From: Actibacterium pelagium | GTDB lineage: Bacteria > Pseudomonadota > Alphaproteobacteria > Rhodobacterales > Rhodobacteraceae | Reading direction: 5' to 3' | DNA length: 64,000 nt | Assembly (NCBI RefSeq): GCF_002285415.1 | Contig: NZ_NSBU01000007.1 | Span: forward strand, 622,501 to 686,500 | Translations under genes and position numbers: made by a program | Shown: positions 43,775 to 51,892 of the stretch, piece by piece | How positions within the stretch are numbered: the first letter of the stretch is position 1 | Layout: the number at the start of each line of letters is the position of its first letter | The notes under the pieces: model-generated | Databases searched by the model: none | Told to the model about the DNA's origin: nothing | Seen by the model: only the letters and a program-made list of their open reading frames with translations

Positions 43775-44275
43775 ATGGATGGTTTTGAGATCAGAGTCGC
43801 AACGCAAAGGGATATCGCCCCGATCGATGTCCTGCTGTCCCGTAGCTATCCTATCTTGCTGAAACCGGATTACCCGCCGTCCGTTCTGGTGACGGCGCTG
43901 CCGTTGATCAGCAAGGCCAACCCAAACCTGATCACTTGCGGAACCTATTATGTCGTCGAGGACGCAGACGGGGTCGTTGGGGCTGGTGGATGGACTTTTG
44001 CAGCACCGACAGGGCATCAGCCACGTAGGGGCCGGGGCAACATCCGCCACGTTGTGACCGATCATCTGAAGCTTCGCCAAGGCGTTGGTCGGGCTCTGAT
44101 GCAGAGGATTTTTGAAGAGGCGGCTTCTGCGGGGGCAGAGTGGCTGGACTGCTTGTCTACAAGAACCGCGGTTCCGTTCTACCAGTCGTTGGGCTTTCGC
44201 CCGATGGGTGAAGTCAGTATCGACCTGAGGCCCGGTATCACGTTTCCCTCGGTGCTGATGGAACGCGCCCTGTAA
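43775..44275 (+). CDS. GNAT-family N-acetyltransferase
   Basis: 166 residues starting MDGFEIRVATQRDIAPIDVL. The acetyl-CoA-binding region is LKLRQGVGRALMQRIFEEA, followed by the usual FYQSLGFRPMGE. Substrate unknown. The ribosome site is weak; longer upstream starts give basic sequence that does not fit the fold. Confidence 0.82.
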   Translation: MDGFEIRVATQRDIAPIDVLLSRSYPILLKPDYPPSVLVTALPLISKANPNLITCGTYYVVEDADGVVGAGGWTFAAPTGHQPRRGRGNIRHVVTDHLKLRQGVGRALMQRIFEEAASAGAEWLDCLSTRTAVPFYQSLGFRPMGEVSIDLRPGITFPSVLMERAL

Positions 44276-44277
44276 CG

Positions 44278-44305
44278 AAAAAGGCCGGCTGTGAAGCCGG
44301 CCTTT
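44278..44305. terminator. Bidirectional terminator between convergent genes
   Basis: AAAGGCCGGCT and AGCCGGCCTTT (within 44278-44305) form an 11-bp stem around GTGA, with A-tract and T-tract on either side. It serves both the GNAT gene and the opposing Bax-inhibitor-like gene. Confidence 0.85.
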
Positions 44306-44326
44306 GGTATTCGTATCTGCGCTTGG

Positions 44327-45046
44327 TTACTCGCGATTGCCGAGGAACTGCAGCAGGAACATGAACAGGTTGATGAAGTCCAGATACAGGTTCAATGCAC
44401 CCATGATCGCCGACTTCGCCAGCCACTCTTCATCCATCGCATGTGCGTGCTGGATGTAGTCGGTTTTGATCTTCTGCGTGTCATACGCGGTCAGCGCCGC
44501 GAAGATCAGAACGCCGATGGCCGAGATCGCGAACATCATTGCAGGCGACTGCAGGAAGATGTTGACGACCGATGCGATGACCAGACCGATCACACCCATG
44601 ATCAGGAACGAACCCCAACCAGAAATGTCTTTCTTGGTGGTGTAGCCCCACAGGCTAAGCCCTGCGAAGGCTGCCGAGGTGATCAGGAAGGTCTGTACGA
44701 TCGACACACCGGTGAAAACCACGAAGATGTAGCTGATCGAAATGCCCATCACGGCCGAGAAGGCGTAGAAGAATAGTTGTGCTCCGGCGGCCGACAGGCG
44801 GTTGATCATTGCGCCAAAGGCGAAAACCATGATCAGCGGCGCGAACATGACAAGCCACTTCAGCGGTGTGCCGAAGACGGCCATGACCAGCTGGTCGCTG
44901 GTGCCAATCGCCCAGGCTGCCAGTGCGGTGACCAGCAGGCCAACCGACATGGTGCCGTATACCTTGTTCATATGGGCGCGCAGGCCCTCGTCGATCTGTG
45001 CGGTGCGCGTCTCGGCCCCTGCGCGGATCGTGTTAAAGTCAGCCAT
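44327..45046 (-). CDS. Bax inhibitor-1/YccA-family membrane protein
   Basis: 239 residues, seven membrane helices. Typical family blocks are VYGTMSVGLLVTALAAW, VQTFLITSAAFAGLSLWGYT and the C-terminal LYLDFINLFMFLLQFLG. ATG 45046 has GGAGG at 6 nt. In bacteria these proteins modulate membrane protein quality control (FtsH) and calcium leak; the exact role here is not shown. Confidence 0.92.
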   Translation of the reverse strand: MADFNTIRAGAETRTAQIDEGLRAHMNKVYGTMSVGLLVTALAAWAIGTSDQLVMAVFGTPLKWLVMFAPLIMVFAFGAMINRLSAAGAQLFFYAFSAVMGISISYIFVVFTGVSIVQTFLITSAAFAGLSLWGYTTKKDISGWGSFLIMGVIGLVIASVVNIFLQSPAMMFAISAIGVLIFAALTAYDTQKIKTDYIQHAHAMDEEWLAKSAIMGALNLYLDFINLFMFLLQFLGNRE

Positions 45047-45192
45047 CAATGCCTCCTTGCATTTGCGTTTTCCACGGCTTTCATAAGAAAAGCCGCCCTT
45101 AGCGCAAATATTGGCTAGGACGGCTTCTTTTTCAAGGTTTTCTGTGGCGAGTTTCGGGAAGATTTCACCAAATTTTGCAACGCAGTAGCGCC

Positions 45193-45393
45193 TTAGACGT
45201 CAGACCAAAGCGACTTGCGGCTTTCGACGGCCACATCTTCGCGGCTTAGGCCAAGATCTTTCAACAGGTGAGCGTCCAAACGCTGCAGGGCGCGGCGCTG
45301 GCGATAGACCTCTAGTGCCGAAAAGGCGCGCTGAAGCGGGTTGTGCGACGACCGAAGGGCTGCGCGATGTGAAAGCTGAACCGAGTTTTGCAT
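45193..45393 (-). CDS. DUF1127 small protein
   Basis: 66 residues. The C-terminal segment RRALQRLDAHLLKDLGLSRE is the DUF1127 (YjiS-like) core of Arg-rich small proteins. AGGAGAG lies 7 nt before the ATG at 45393. Relatives in Rhodobacter and Agrobacterium affect RNA metabolism and phosphate or stress responses. It diverges from a LysR gene 123 bp away. Confidence 0.85.
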   Translation of the reverse strand: MQNSVQLSHRAALRSSHNPLQRAFSALEVYRQRRALQRLDAHLLKDLGLSREDVAVESRKSLWSDV

Positions 45394-45516
45394 GTCTCTC
45401 TCCTTCAAGGTTTGTCGTGGATCGGTGTTGTTCCATCAATTTCCTTGATTGATATGCGGGATTGTGTTTCATTTATCAAACGAATGGTTCTTATACCTAT
45501 CATCAGGATTTGTGAT

Positions 45517-46395
45517 ATGCCCCGAAACCTAGATCTGACCTCTCTTCGCTCGTTTGTCACCGTGGCGGAAACCGGTGGTGTCACCCGTGCTGCCGGGTTC
45601 TTGAACCTGACCCAATCAGCGGTGTCGATGCAGTTGAAACGTCTTGAGGAAAGTCTGGGTGTTTCACTGCTGGATCGCAGTTCGCGTCAGATTGCCCTGA
45701 CCTCGTCAGGCGAGCAGTTGCTGAGCTATGCGCGCAAGATGATCGAATTGAATGATGAGATTTACGGGCGGCTTACAGACCAGAAATACGAAGGCGAAAT
45801 CATTTTGGGTGTGCCGCATGACATCGTCTATCCGGTGATCCCACAGGTTCTACAGCGCTTTAATGCAGAGTTTCCGCGGATGAAGGTGCAGCTGATTGCG
45901 TCCTATACCACCGGCCTGAAAGAGCAGTTCTCGCGCGGGGAGGCCAACATCATCCTGACGACTGAGAACCAGATCGACGGAAACGGAGAAGTTCTAACAT
46001 CAATCCCGCTGCGTTGGGTCGGGGCTCCTGGAGGCTCTGTTCAGAAGCAAAGCCCGGTTCCAGTGGCGCTTGGCCGTAATTGCCGGTTCCGTCCCGTTGC
46101 GATTGCGGCTTTGGATTGTGAGGATCTGGGCTGGGAGATGATTATCGACACAGAGTCGGACCGCAGCATCGAAGCCACGGTCAGCGCTGATTTGGCCATT
46201 ACCGTGATGCTGGAGGGCACAGAACCCGCGCAGCTTCAATTGCTGCCCGTTGGTCACGGATTGCCCGATCTGCCCATTCAGAACGTCGGTCTTTATGTGA
46301 GTGAGAGCGATGACACCCCGACCACGCGCCTGGCAGAGCTTATCCGCCAAGGCTATGACAACATGCAGATGACCCCACTTAGGGCAGTTGGATAA
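45517..46395 (+). CDS. LysR-family transcriptional regulator
   Basis: 292 residues: HTH in LRSFVTVAETGGVTRAAGFL, NLTQSAVSMQLKRLEESLG, then an effector domain (IILGVPHDIVYPVIPQVL). ATG 45517 gives the usual 5-10 residues ahead of the HTH. It is convergent with, and overlaps by 17 bp, the quinone-oxidoreductase gene. Target genes are not evident. Confidence 0.9.
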   Translation: MPRNLDLTSLRSFVTVAETGGVTRAAGFLNLTQSAVSMQLKRLEESLGVSLLDRSSRQIALTSSGEQLLSYARKMIELNDEIYGRLTDQKYEGEIILGVPHDIVYPVIPQVLQRFNAEFPRMKVQLIASYTTGLKEQFSRGEANIILTTENQIDGNGEVLTSIPLRWVGAPGGSVQKQSPVPVALGRNCRFRPVAIAALDCEDLGWEMIIDTESDRSIEATVSADLAITVMLEGTEPAQLQLLPVGHGLPDLPIQNVGLYVSESDDTPTTRLAELIRQGYDNMQMTPLRAVG

Positions 46396-47341
46396 CCACC
46401 TTACCGGTAGACCGGCGGGTTTTGAGCATATCCAACGCCTCGGGCGTTTCGTCAAAAGGTAAAATGTGACCAATCGGGGGCTTCAGGCCCCCGTCTTTAT
46501 ACCAGTCGAACAGCTGCGCCATGCTGTCGGTCAGGACTTGGGGGCGGAACTTCAGGTAACCACCCCAGTATAGTCCGAGCATTGAGACATTTTTTACCAG
46601 CAAATGGTTTGGCTTGATCACTGGTGGGCGACCGCTGGCGAAGCCGATGATCAGAATGCGGGCTTCTGGTTTGCAGGCTCGGAAGGCTGTTTCGCAAAGC
46701 TCTCCACCAACGGCGTCATAGATGACGTCCACGCCGCCAAGGGCCTTCAACTCGCCACGCAGGTCTTCGGTCTCGCTGTCGATCACGTGATCTGCACCAG
46801 CGGCTTTGGCGACGGCCAGTTTGTTGGCGCCGCGTGCGCAGGCGATAACGGTCGCACCCATGCGTTTGCCGATCTCCACGGCGGTCAGTCCGACGCCACC
46901 CGCGGCGCCCAGAACCAGAAGCGTCTCGCCGAGCTGCAGCTTTGCCTTATGATCCAGTGCGACATGGCTGGTGCCGTAAGCGACCTGAAAGCCGGCGGCC
47001 TCGGCCATAGTCATCTGGTCGGGCAGGGGGATGCAGCGGTCTGCCGGAAACGCGCCGTATTCCGCCAGACCCCCAGACCCGCCAAAGACCGCAACACGCT
47101 TGCCTTCCAGCGCAGGATCGACGTTCTCACCAACGGCCACAACAGTGCCCGCGACCTCAAGTCCAGGGACGAATGGTGGCGTCGGTGTCTCTTGGTATTT
47201 CCCCTCTAGCATGAGCAGGTCGGCGAAATTCAATCCGCATGCACCGATTCTTAAGAGCACTTCGTTTTTATCGGGAGCAGGCCGCTCGATCTCCATGAAA
47301 TCGGGTGGGGATTCGAAACTTGTGACGCAGAACGCTTTCAT
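46379..47341 (-). CDS. NADPH:quinone oxidoreductase-like protein (zinc-free MDR family)
   Basis: 320 residues, medium-chain reductase fold without the zinc cysteines. Features are GLNFADLLMLEGKYQ near the N-terminus, the NADPH fold LVLGAAGGVGLTAVEIGKRM and GGVDVIYDAVGGEL. Relatives reduce quinones or alpha,beta-unsaturated carbonyl or acyl-CoA compounds. A 17-bp direct repeat lies about 80-130 bp upstream and may control it. Confidence 0.88.
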   Translation of the reverse strand: MKAFCVTSFESPPDFMEIERPAPDKNEVLLRIGACGLNFADLLMLEGKYQETPTPPFVPGLEVAGTVVAVGENVDPALEGKRVAVFGGSGGLAEYGAFPADRCIPLPDQMTMAEAAGFQVAYGTSHVALDHKAKLQLGETLLVLGAAGGVGLTAVEIGKRMGATVIACARGANKLAVAKAAGADHVIDSETEDLRGELKALGGVDVIYDAVGGELCETAFRACKPEARILIIGFASGRPPVIKPNHLLVKNVSMLGLYWGGYLKFRPQVLTDSMAQLFDWYKDGGLKPPIGHILPFDETPEALDMLKTRRSTGKVVIQLP

Positions 47342-47420
47342 TTGGTGCTCCTTTTGACGGACACTATTTCGCTAAGCGCGAAGCATCCAGAGCGAATTGG
47401 GGACAGGACGCCGCAGGTTA

Positions 47421-47469
47421 TTGCAAAATGCAAAACAATTTATGCGTGTAAGTTGCAAAATGCAAAACA
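47421..47469. repeat. 17-bp direct repeat upstream of the quinone-oxidoreductase and XRE genes
   Basis: TTGCAAAATGCAAAACA occurs at 47421-47437 and 47453-47469, 32 bp apart (three helical turns). Each copy itself holds two TGCAAAA units. The motif resembles the TTTGCAAA repeats bound by ScfR/PccR-type XRE regulators of short-chain acyl-CoA metabolism. Confidence 0.6.
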
Positions 47470-47630
47470 TGACCCTACGTAAGGGTTATTAACTGGTACT
47501 TTGTAAGTTTTATGATGGTGTTGAAGCGAATATTGCTATACTCTCTGGTAGTATTCGGAATTGGAAATAAACCACGCCGATTGGAAGGTGAGTCTTAACC
47601 TATCCTTGGCCATGGTAGTGGAGCGTAAAT

Positions 47631-47999
47631 ATGAAGCACCCCGTGGATGTTCACGTCGGTAAAAGAATTCGTCATCGCCGCTGGATGGTGGGTATGACCC
47701 AACAACAGCTTGCAGAGCGTGTCGGTATTAAATTCCAACAAATTCAAAAATACGAAACTGGGATGAACCGCGTCAGCGCCTCGCGTCTTTGGGATATCTC
47801 TGAAGCGCTAGAAGTGCCTGTCAGCTTCTTCTTCGAGGGCATTGAGCATGCCCAGAACCAGAAAGAGGGCGTCTCGGTTCCGGCCGACATTCTTTCTGAC
47901 AAGGAAGCGCTTGAACTGGTTCGTTCTTACTATGCTATCCCCGAAAACCAGCGTCGTCGTTTGTTCGATCTGGCACGGGTGCTAAGCGACGCGGCCTAA
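47631..47999 (+). CDS. XRE-family helix-turn-helix regulator
   Basis: 122 residues. HTH at about residues 10-65 (RWMVGMTQQQLAERVGIKFQ, QIQKYETGMNRVSASRLWDI). A short C-terminal tail (ALELVRSYYAIPENQRRRLFD) is conserved in Rhodobacteraceae homologues. The 289-bp upstream region carries the 17-bp repeats. It is too short to be an ScfR protein with its own acyl-CoA domain. Confidence 0.9.
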   Translation: MKHPVDVHVGKRIRHRRWMVGMTQQQLAERVGIKFQQIQKYETGMNRVSASRLWDISEALEVPVSFFFEGIEHAQNQKEGVSVPADILSDKEALELVRSYYAIPENQRRRLFDLARVLSDAA

Positions 48000-48076
48000 G
48001 CCGCGACTTGACCACTCAATGACTTAGCGGTAGGCGCGGCATGTATGCTGCGCCTTTTCTATGTCCGGGGACCGCT

Positions 48077-48868
48077 ATGGACCAGATCGACTATCCAGCC
48101 CTGATCCAAACTGCCAATGCCTTGGCAGATGCCGCCCGAAAGGCGACCCTCCGCCATTTTCGGGCCGAACTGACCGTGGACAACAAATTGGACGGCGGCT
48201 TCGACCCCGTCACGCAGGCCGACAGGGAATGTGAAGTCGCAATGCGCGACCTTCTTGCTGAACTGCGCCCCGACGATGGCATCCTAGGAGAAGAATTCGG
48301 CAACAAGGAAGGCACGACAGGACTGACCTGGGTTCTGGACCCGATCGACGGAACCCGTGCCTACATGTCCGGTACGCCGACCTGGGGAGTTCTGATCGCA
48401 GTTAACAACGCGTTTGGGCCGGTGCTGGGTTTGATCGATCAACCCTATATCGGAGAGCGGTTTATTGGCGCCAACGGGGTCGCTCAAATGTCAGGCCCTC
48501 ACGGAAGCGCACAGTTGAAGGCCAGGCGTCGCGACAAACTGTCTGAAGCCACGATTTTTACTACTTTTCCGGAAGTAGGATCGCCAGAAGAACAGAAAGC
48601 TTTCCATGAACTGGCAAGGAATTGCCGCCTGACACGATATGGGATGGACTGTTATGCCTATGCGCTACTGGCGTCAGGGCAGATCGACTTGGTGGTTGAG
48701 GCAGGGTTGCAGTCCTACGACATTTGCGCCCCGATCGGTGTGATCGAGGCCGCCGGCGGAATTGTTACCAATTGGAAAGGTGGCCCGGCCCACGATGGGG
48801 GGCGGGTAGTCGCCGCCGCGAGCCCTGAAATCCACGCGGCAGCTTTGGAATACTTGTCGAAGTACTAG
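48077..48868 (+). CDS. Inositol-monophosphatase family phosphatase, probable histidinol-phosphatase
   Basis: 263 residues from ATG 48077. Metal-binding motifs are GEEFG, WVLDPIDGTRAYMSG and the late YDICAPIGVIEAAGG. The variant in which the late motif is YD-x-x-A-x-x-x-V-x-x-A is seen in HisN-type enzymes of alphaproteobacteria, which lack a HisB phosphatase. An inositol or nucleotide phosphatase is the alternative. Confidence 0.82.
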   Translation: MDQIDYPALIQTANALADAARKATLRHFRAELTVDNKLDGGFDPVTQADRECEVAMRDLLAELRPDDGILGEEFGNKEGTTGLTWVLDPIDGTRAYMSGTPTWGVLIAVNNAFGPVLGLIDQPYIGERFIGANGVAQMSGPHGSAQLKARRRDKLSEATIFTTFPEVGSPEEQKAFHELARNCRLTRYGMDCYAYALLASGQIDLVVEAGLQSYDICAPIGVIEAAGGIVTNWKGGPAHDGGRVVAAASPEIHAAALEYLSKY

Positions 48869-48870
48869 GC

Positions 48871-49491
48871 TTAGCTCATCGCGGCGATGAATTGGCCGAG
48901 GGCTTTCGCCGGGTCTTCGGTCGACCAAATTTCCTCCCCGATACCAAAGAAATCCGTTGCAGGGGAAAGGGTTCTGATGACTTCTTCATTCAGTCCGCCC
49001 TCGGCAACAACTGGCACTTCGATCATTTCCGACCACCATTGGAACAGGTCCAGCGGGGCGACTGAACCGTCGCCAAGGCTGCTGGCCGTCACCGGGCCGA
49101 AGCTGACATAGTCTGCACCGGCTTCACCCGCGTTCATCCCATCATGACGGGATGTTCCACAATATGCCCCGACAATCGCGTCTGCACCCAGCTCTTTACG
49201 GGTGGCGCGAACAGAGCGCGCGCCGTCGGTCAGATGAACCCCGTCCAACCCAAGCCGTTCAACCAGTTGGACATGGCTGTCGATGGCAATGGCGATGTCG
49301 CGGGCGTGGGCCACTTCGCGCAGCGCATCTGCGGCGCGGGCCACGCGGTCTTCGTCCTTTGTCGCCATGGACAGGCGGATACAGGCGATCTCATGCGCGT
49401 CCAGAACAGCGGCCAGCTTGCCGGGAAAGTCGGAAAGCTCGAACTCTGGCGGGGTGATCAGGTAAATCTGAGGGCGCTCGATCTCGGCCAT
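48871..49491 (-). CDS. Thiamine-phosphate synthase-like protein
   Basis: 206 residues of the ThiE/TenI barrel. The pattern AYCGTSRHDGMNAGEAGADYVSFGPV matches the ThiE phosphate and Mg site region, although the canonical GxSxH is changed to C-G-T-S-R-H. VQLVERLGLDGVHLTDGAR is also typical. It could be ThiE or the related regulatory TenI-like form. It ends 2 bp from the convergent HisN-type gene. Confidence 0.75.
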   Translation of the reverse strand: MAEIERPQIYLITPPEFELSDFPGKLAAVLDAHEIACIRLSMATKDEDRVARAADALREVAHARDIAIAIDSHVQLVERLGLDGVHLTDGARSVRATRKELGADAIVGAYCGTSRHDGMNAGEAGADYVSFGPVTASSLGDGSVAPLDLFQWWSEMIEVPVVAEGGLNEEVIRTLSPATDFFGIGEEIWSTEDPAKALGQFIAAMS

Positions 49492-49546
49492 TCTTGGGCT
49501 CCTTGAACTTGATTTCCGCCCCTATAGCGGGGAATTCGCGCTTTGG

Positions 49547-49876
49547 CTACTTTGCTGGCATTGGTTTGACGAAATCCAGCGACAGGCGCAACCATTCTGC
49601 GCGGGACGCGTCATCGACCAAGCCATCGTCTGAGACATCAATCATTCCACCCATCTTGCGGCCGGTGAATTCCATTGGGCCGGCGCCGTCGATTGCCATT
49701 GCCTCAGCCTCGTTGTCCTTACCAACGCGGAACATAGCGCCATCTTTGTGAACGCCGCACAGCATGTTGCCGTTCAAAAGGAAACACAGGCCGCCGAACA
49801 TTTTCTTTTCTGTGATCCCCGGCATTTCGGTCAGGTCATCGCGCAGGATCGTGGCAAGTCCTTCGTCATATGCCAT
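49547..49876 (-). CDS. TfoX N-terminal domain protein
   Basis: 109 residues, a single TfoX_N domain (GITEKKMFGGLCFLLNGNML, then MFRVGKDNEAEAMAIDGAGP). GGAGG lies 5 nt before ATG 49876. Homologues are common in Rhodobacteraceae without the C-terminal half of TfoX; a role in competence is unproven. Confidence 0.85.
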   Translation of the reverse strand: MAYDEGLATILRDDLTEMPGITEKKMFGGLCFLLNGNMLCGVHKDGAMFRVGKDNEAEAMAIDGAGPMEFTGRKMGGMIDVSDDGLVDDASRAEWLRLSLDFVKPMPAK

Positions 49877-49943
49877 GCGGGCCTCCTTGTCCTGTTGGGT
49901 TATCCAGCGTATCACGCCGCGACAACTGGGGAACAGAAATTCG

Positions 49944-50693
49944 ATGACAGAGACCTACCGCCCGCAACCTGCCTTTGTACTTGTCCGTCCGCAAATGGGC
50001 GAAAACATCGGTGGTGCTGCCCGTGCCATGTGGAACTTCGGCCTCGACCGGATGCGGGTCGTCGAGCCGCGCGATGGCTGGCCGAACCAAAAAGCTGTTG
50101 CCATGGCCAGCGGGGCAGGGCGCCTGTTGGACGAAGCCGGGCTTTTCGGCGGGACGGACGAAGCGTTGGCTGACTGCGATTATGTCTTCGCGACGACTGC
50201 GCGACCTCGGGGGCTGACCAAGCCGGTTGTCACGCCTGAACGCGCGATGGAGCAGGCCCGCGCGATGATCGGCGAGGGCAAGAAGGTCGCCGTTCTATTC
50301 GGCCCCGAACGCGCCGGTCTGGAGAACGATGATATCGCCCGGGCCAACGCGATTATCTCGGTCCCTGTGAACCCCGAATTCGCCTCGTTGAACCTTGCGC
50401 AATGTGTGCTGCTGACCGCCTATGAATGGCGTCGCCAGACAGAAAACGTGGTGCCCGAGGTGATGGAGCTGGCCAAGACAGAGTTCGCAAGCAAGCTGGA
50501 GATCCAGAAGCTGGGTGACCACTTTGAAGAACGGATGGAGCAGGCTGGTTTCTTCTTCCCCGAGACCAAGGCCGAGGGGATGAAGCAGAACCTGCGTAAC
50601 CTGTGGTCCCGGATGCCGCTGACCCGCGCGGATGTGCAGACTTTCCATGGCATGCTGCGGCAAATGGTGCGCTGGAAAGAACGCGGCGACTGA
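49944..50693 (+). CDS. trmJ: TrmJ-type tRNA (cytidine/uridine-2'-O-)-methyltransferase
   Basis: 249 residues, SPOUT-class methylase: FVLVRPQMGENIGGAARAMWNF at the N-terminus, VLFGPERAGLENDDIARAN and SLNLAQCVLLTAYEWRR forming the SAM knot. It methylates position 32 of tRNAs. ATG 49944 starts the conserved fold; longer reads extend across the convergent TfoX gene and are rejected. Confidence 0.9.
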   Translation: MTETYRPQPAFVLVRPQMGENIGGAARAMWNFGLDRMRVVEPRDGWPNQKAVAMASGAGRLLDEAGLFGGTDEALADCDYVFATTARPRGLTKPVVTPERAMEQARAMIGEGKKVAVLFGPERAGLENDDIARANAIISVPVNPEFASLNLAQCVLLTAYEWRRQTENVVPEVMELAKTEFASKLEIQKLGDHFEERMEQAGFFFPETKAEGMKQNLRNLWSRMPLTRADVQTFHGMLRQMVRWKERGD

Positions 50694-50749
50694 CTTGCGG
50701 CGGGGCCTGTCGGGCCCTAGGTTCAAGCCCAAAGACACGAGGGGGCAAG

Positions 50750-51889
50750 ATGGCTCAGAAACGCTCGATTTTTGAAGAGGTTGCAGGCGACAAGCCGAAA
50801 GACACACCGGCAGAGACCGGCGTGATCGACAAAGCGCGCAAGGGTGCGCGCGGTTTGATCCGCGCGTGGCTCATGGTGCTGTTTGCGATGGTTGTGGCGA
50901 TGATCGTCGTCGGCGGCCTTACCCGCCTGACCGACTCTGGCCTGTCGATCACCGAGTGGAAACCGGTGACCGGGGCCCTGCCACCGATGTCTGAAACGGC
51001 GTGGACCGAAGAGTTTGAGAAATACAAGCAGATCCCCGAATATCAGTTGCAAAACAAAGGGATGTCGCTGTCAGAGTTCAAGGTGATCTTCTGGTGGGAG
51101 TGGGGCCATCGTCAGCTTGGCCGCACGGTTGGCCTAGTCTGGGCGCTTGGGTTCTTCGGATTCTTGGCCGCGCGACAAATCCCAACCGGCTGGACCGGGC
51201 GCCTAGCGCTGCTTGGTGTACTTGGCGGGCTTCAGGGCGCGATCGGCTGGTGGATGGTCTCCTCTGGTCTGGGCGGAGAGATGCTGGACGTAGCCTCTTA
51301 CCGCCTTGCCACACACCTTGGTCTGGCCTTCGTCATTCTTGGGTTCATCGCGTGGTATGTGTTCGCCATGGGGCGGCCAGAGGCCGACCTGATGCAGGCA
51401 CGGCGTAACCGCGAGGCCAAGCTGTTCTCGATGTCGACGGGCCTTTTGCATTTCAGCTTTTTGCAAATCCTACTGGGCGCGCTTGTGGCCGGGATCGACG
51501 CGGGCCGAAACTATATCGATTGGCCGCTGATGGCCGGTGGGATCACTCCGCCCGGCATGTGGGAGCTTCAGCCGATCTGGCGCAACTTCTTCGAGAACGA
51601 CGGCACAGTGCAATTCCTGCACCGGGTCGCCGGATATCTGCTGTTCATCTTCGGAATCGTTGTCTGGCGGCGCTCTCGCCAGTCGGGAAATGACAAGACC
51701 CGCGCCGCGTTTGCAGCCGTGATCGGGATGATGCTGCTTCAGATGGTTCTTGGCATCGTGACCGTCATGCACTCTGCGCCGCTGGAACTAGCGATCCTGC
51801 ACCAGCTAGGCGCTGTGGTTCTGTGGGTGCTGATCCTGCGTGCGCGGTTCCTGTCGCAGTTCCCCTTGGCCCAATCCGTAAGAGGCTAA
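50750..51889 (+). CDS. ctaA: Heme A synthase (COX15-type)
   Basis: 379 residues, eight membrane helices. Family landmarks are MIVVGGLTRLTDSGLSITEW, EWGHRQLGRTVGLVWALGF with heme-ligand His, LATHLGLAFVILGF, and FLHRVAGYLLFIFG. It oxidises the methyl group of heme O to give heme A for aa3-type cytochrome oxidase, in the inner membrane. ATG 50750 follows GGGGGC. It ends 3 bp before the peptidase gene. Confidence 0.95.
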   Translation: MAQKRSIFEEVAGDKPKDTPAETGVIDKARKGARGLIRAWLMVLFAMVVAMIVVGGLTRLTDSGLSITEWKPVTGALPPMSETAWTEEFEKYKQIPEYQLQNKGMSLSEFKVIFWWEWGHRQLGRTVGLVWALGFFGFLAARQIPTGWTGRLALLGVLGGLQGAIGWWMVSSGLGGEMLDVASYRLATHLGLAFVILGFIAWYVFAMGRPEADLMQARRNREAKLFSMSTGLLHFSFLQILLGALVAGIDAGRNYIDWPLMAGGITPPGMWELQPIWRNFFENDGTVQFLHRVAGYLLFIFGIVVWRRSRQSGNDKTRAAFAAVIGMMLLQMVLGIVTVMHSAPLELAILHQLGAVVLWVLILRARFLSQFPLAQSVRG

Positions 51890-51892
51890 TTC

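Noticed and set aside
47476-47500. A second CtrA box upstream of the XRE gene (TTAA-N7-TTTG)
   Set aside because: The second half does not match TTAA, so only the site at 35620-35634 was kept.
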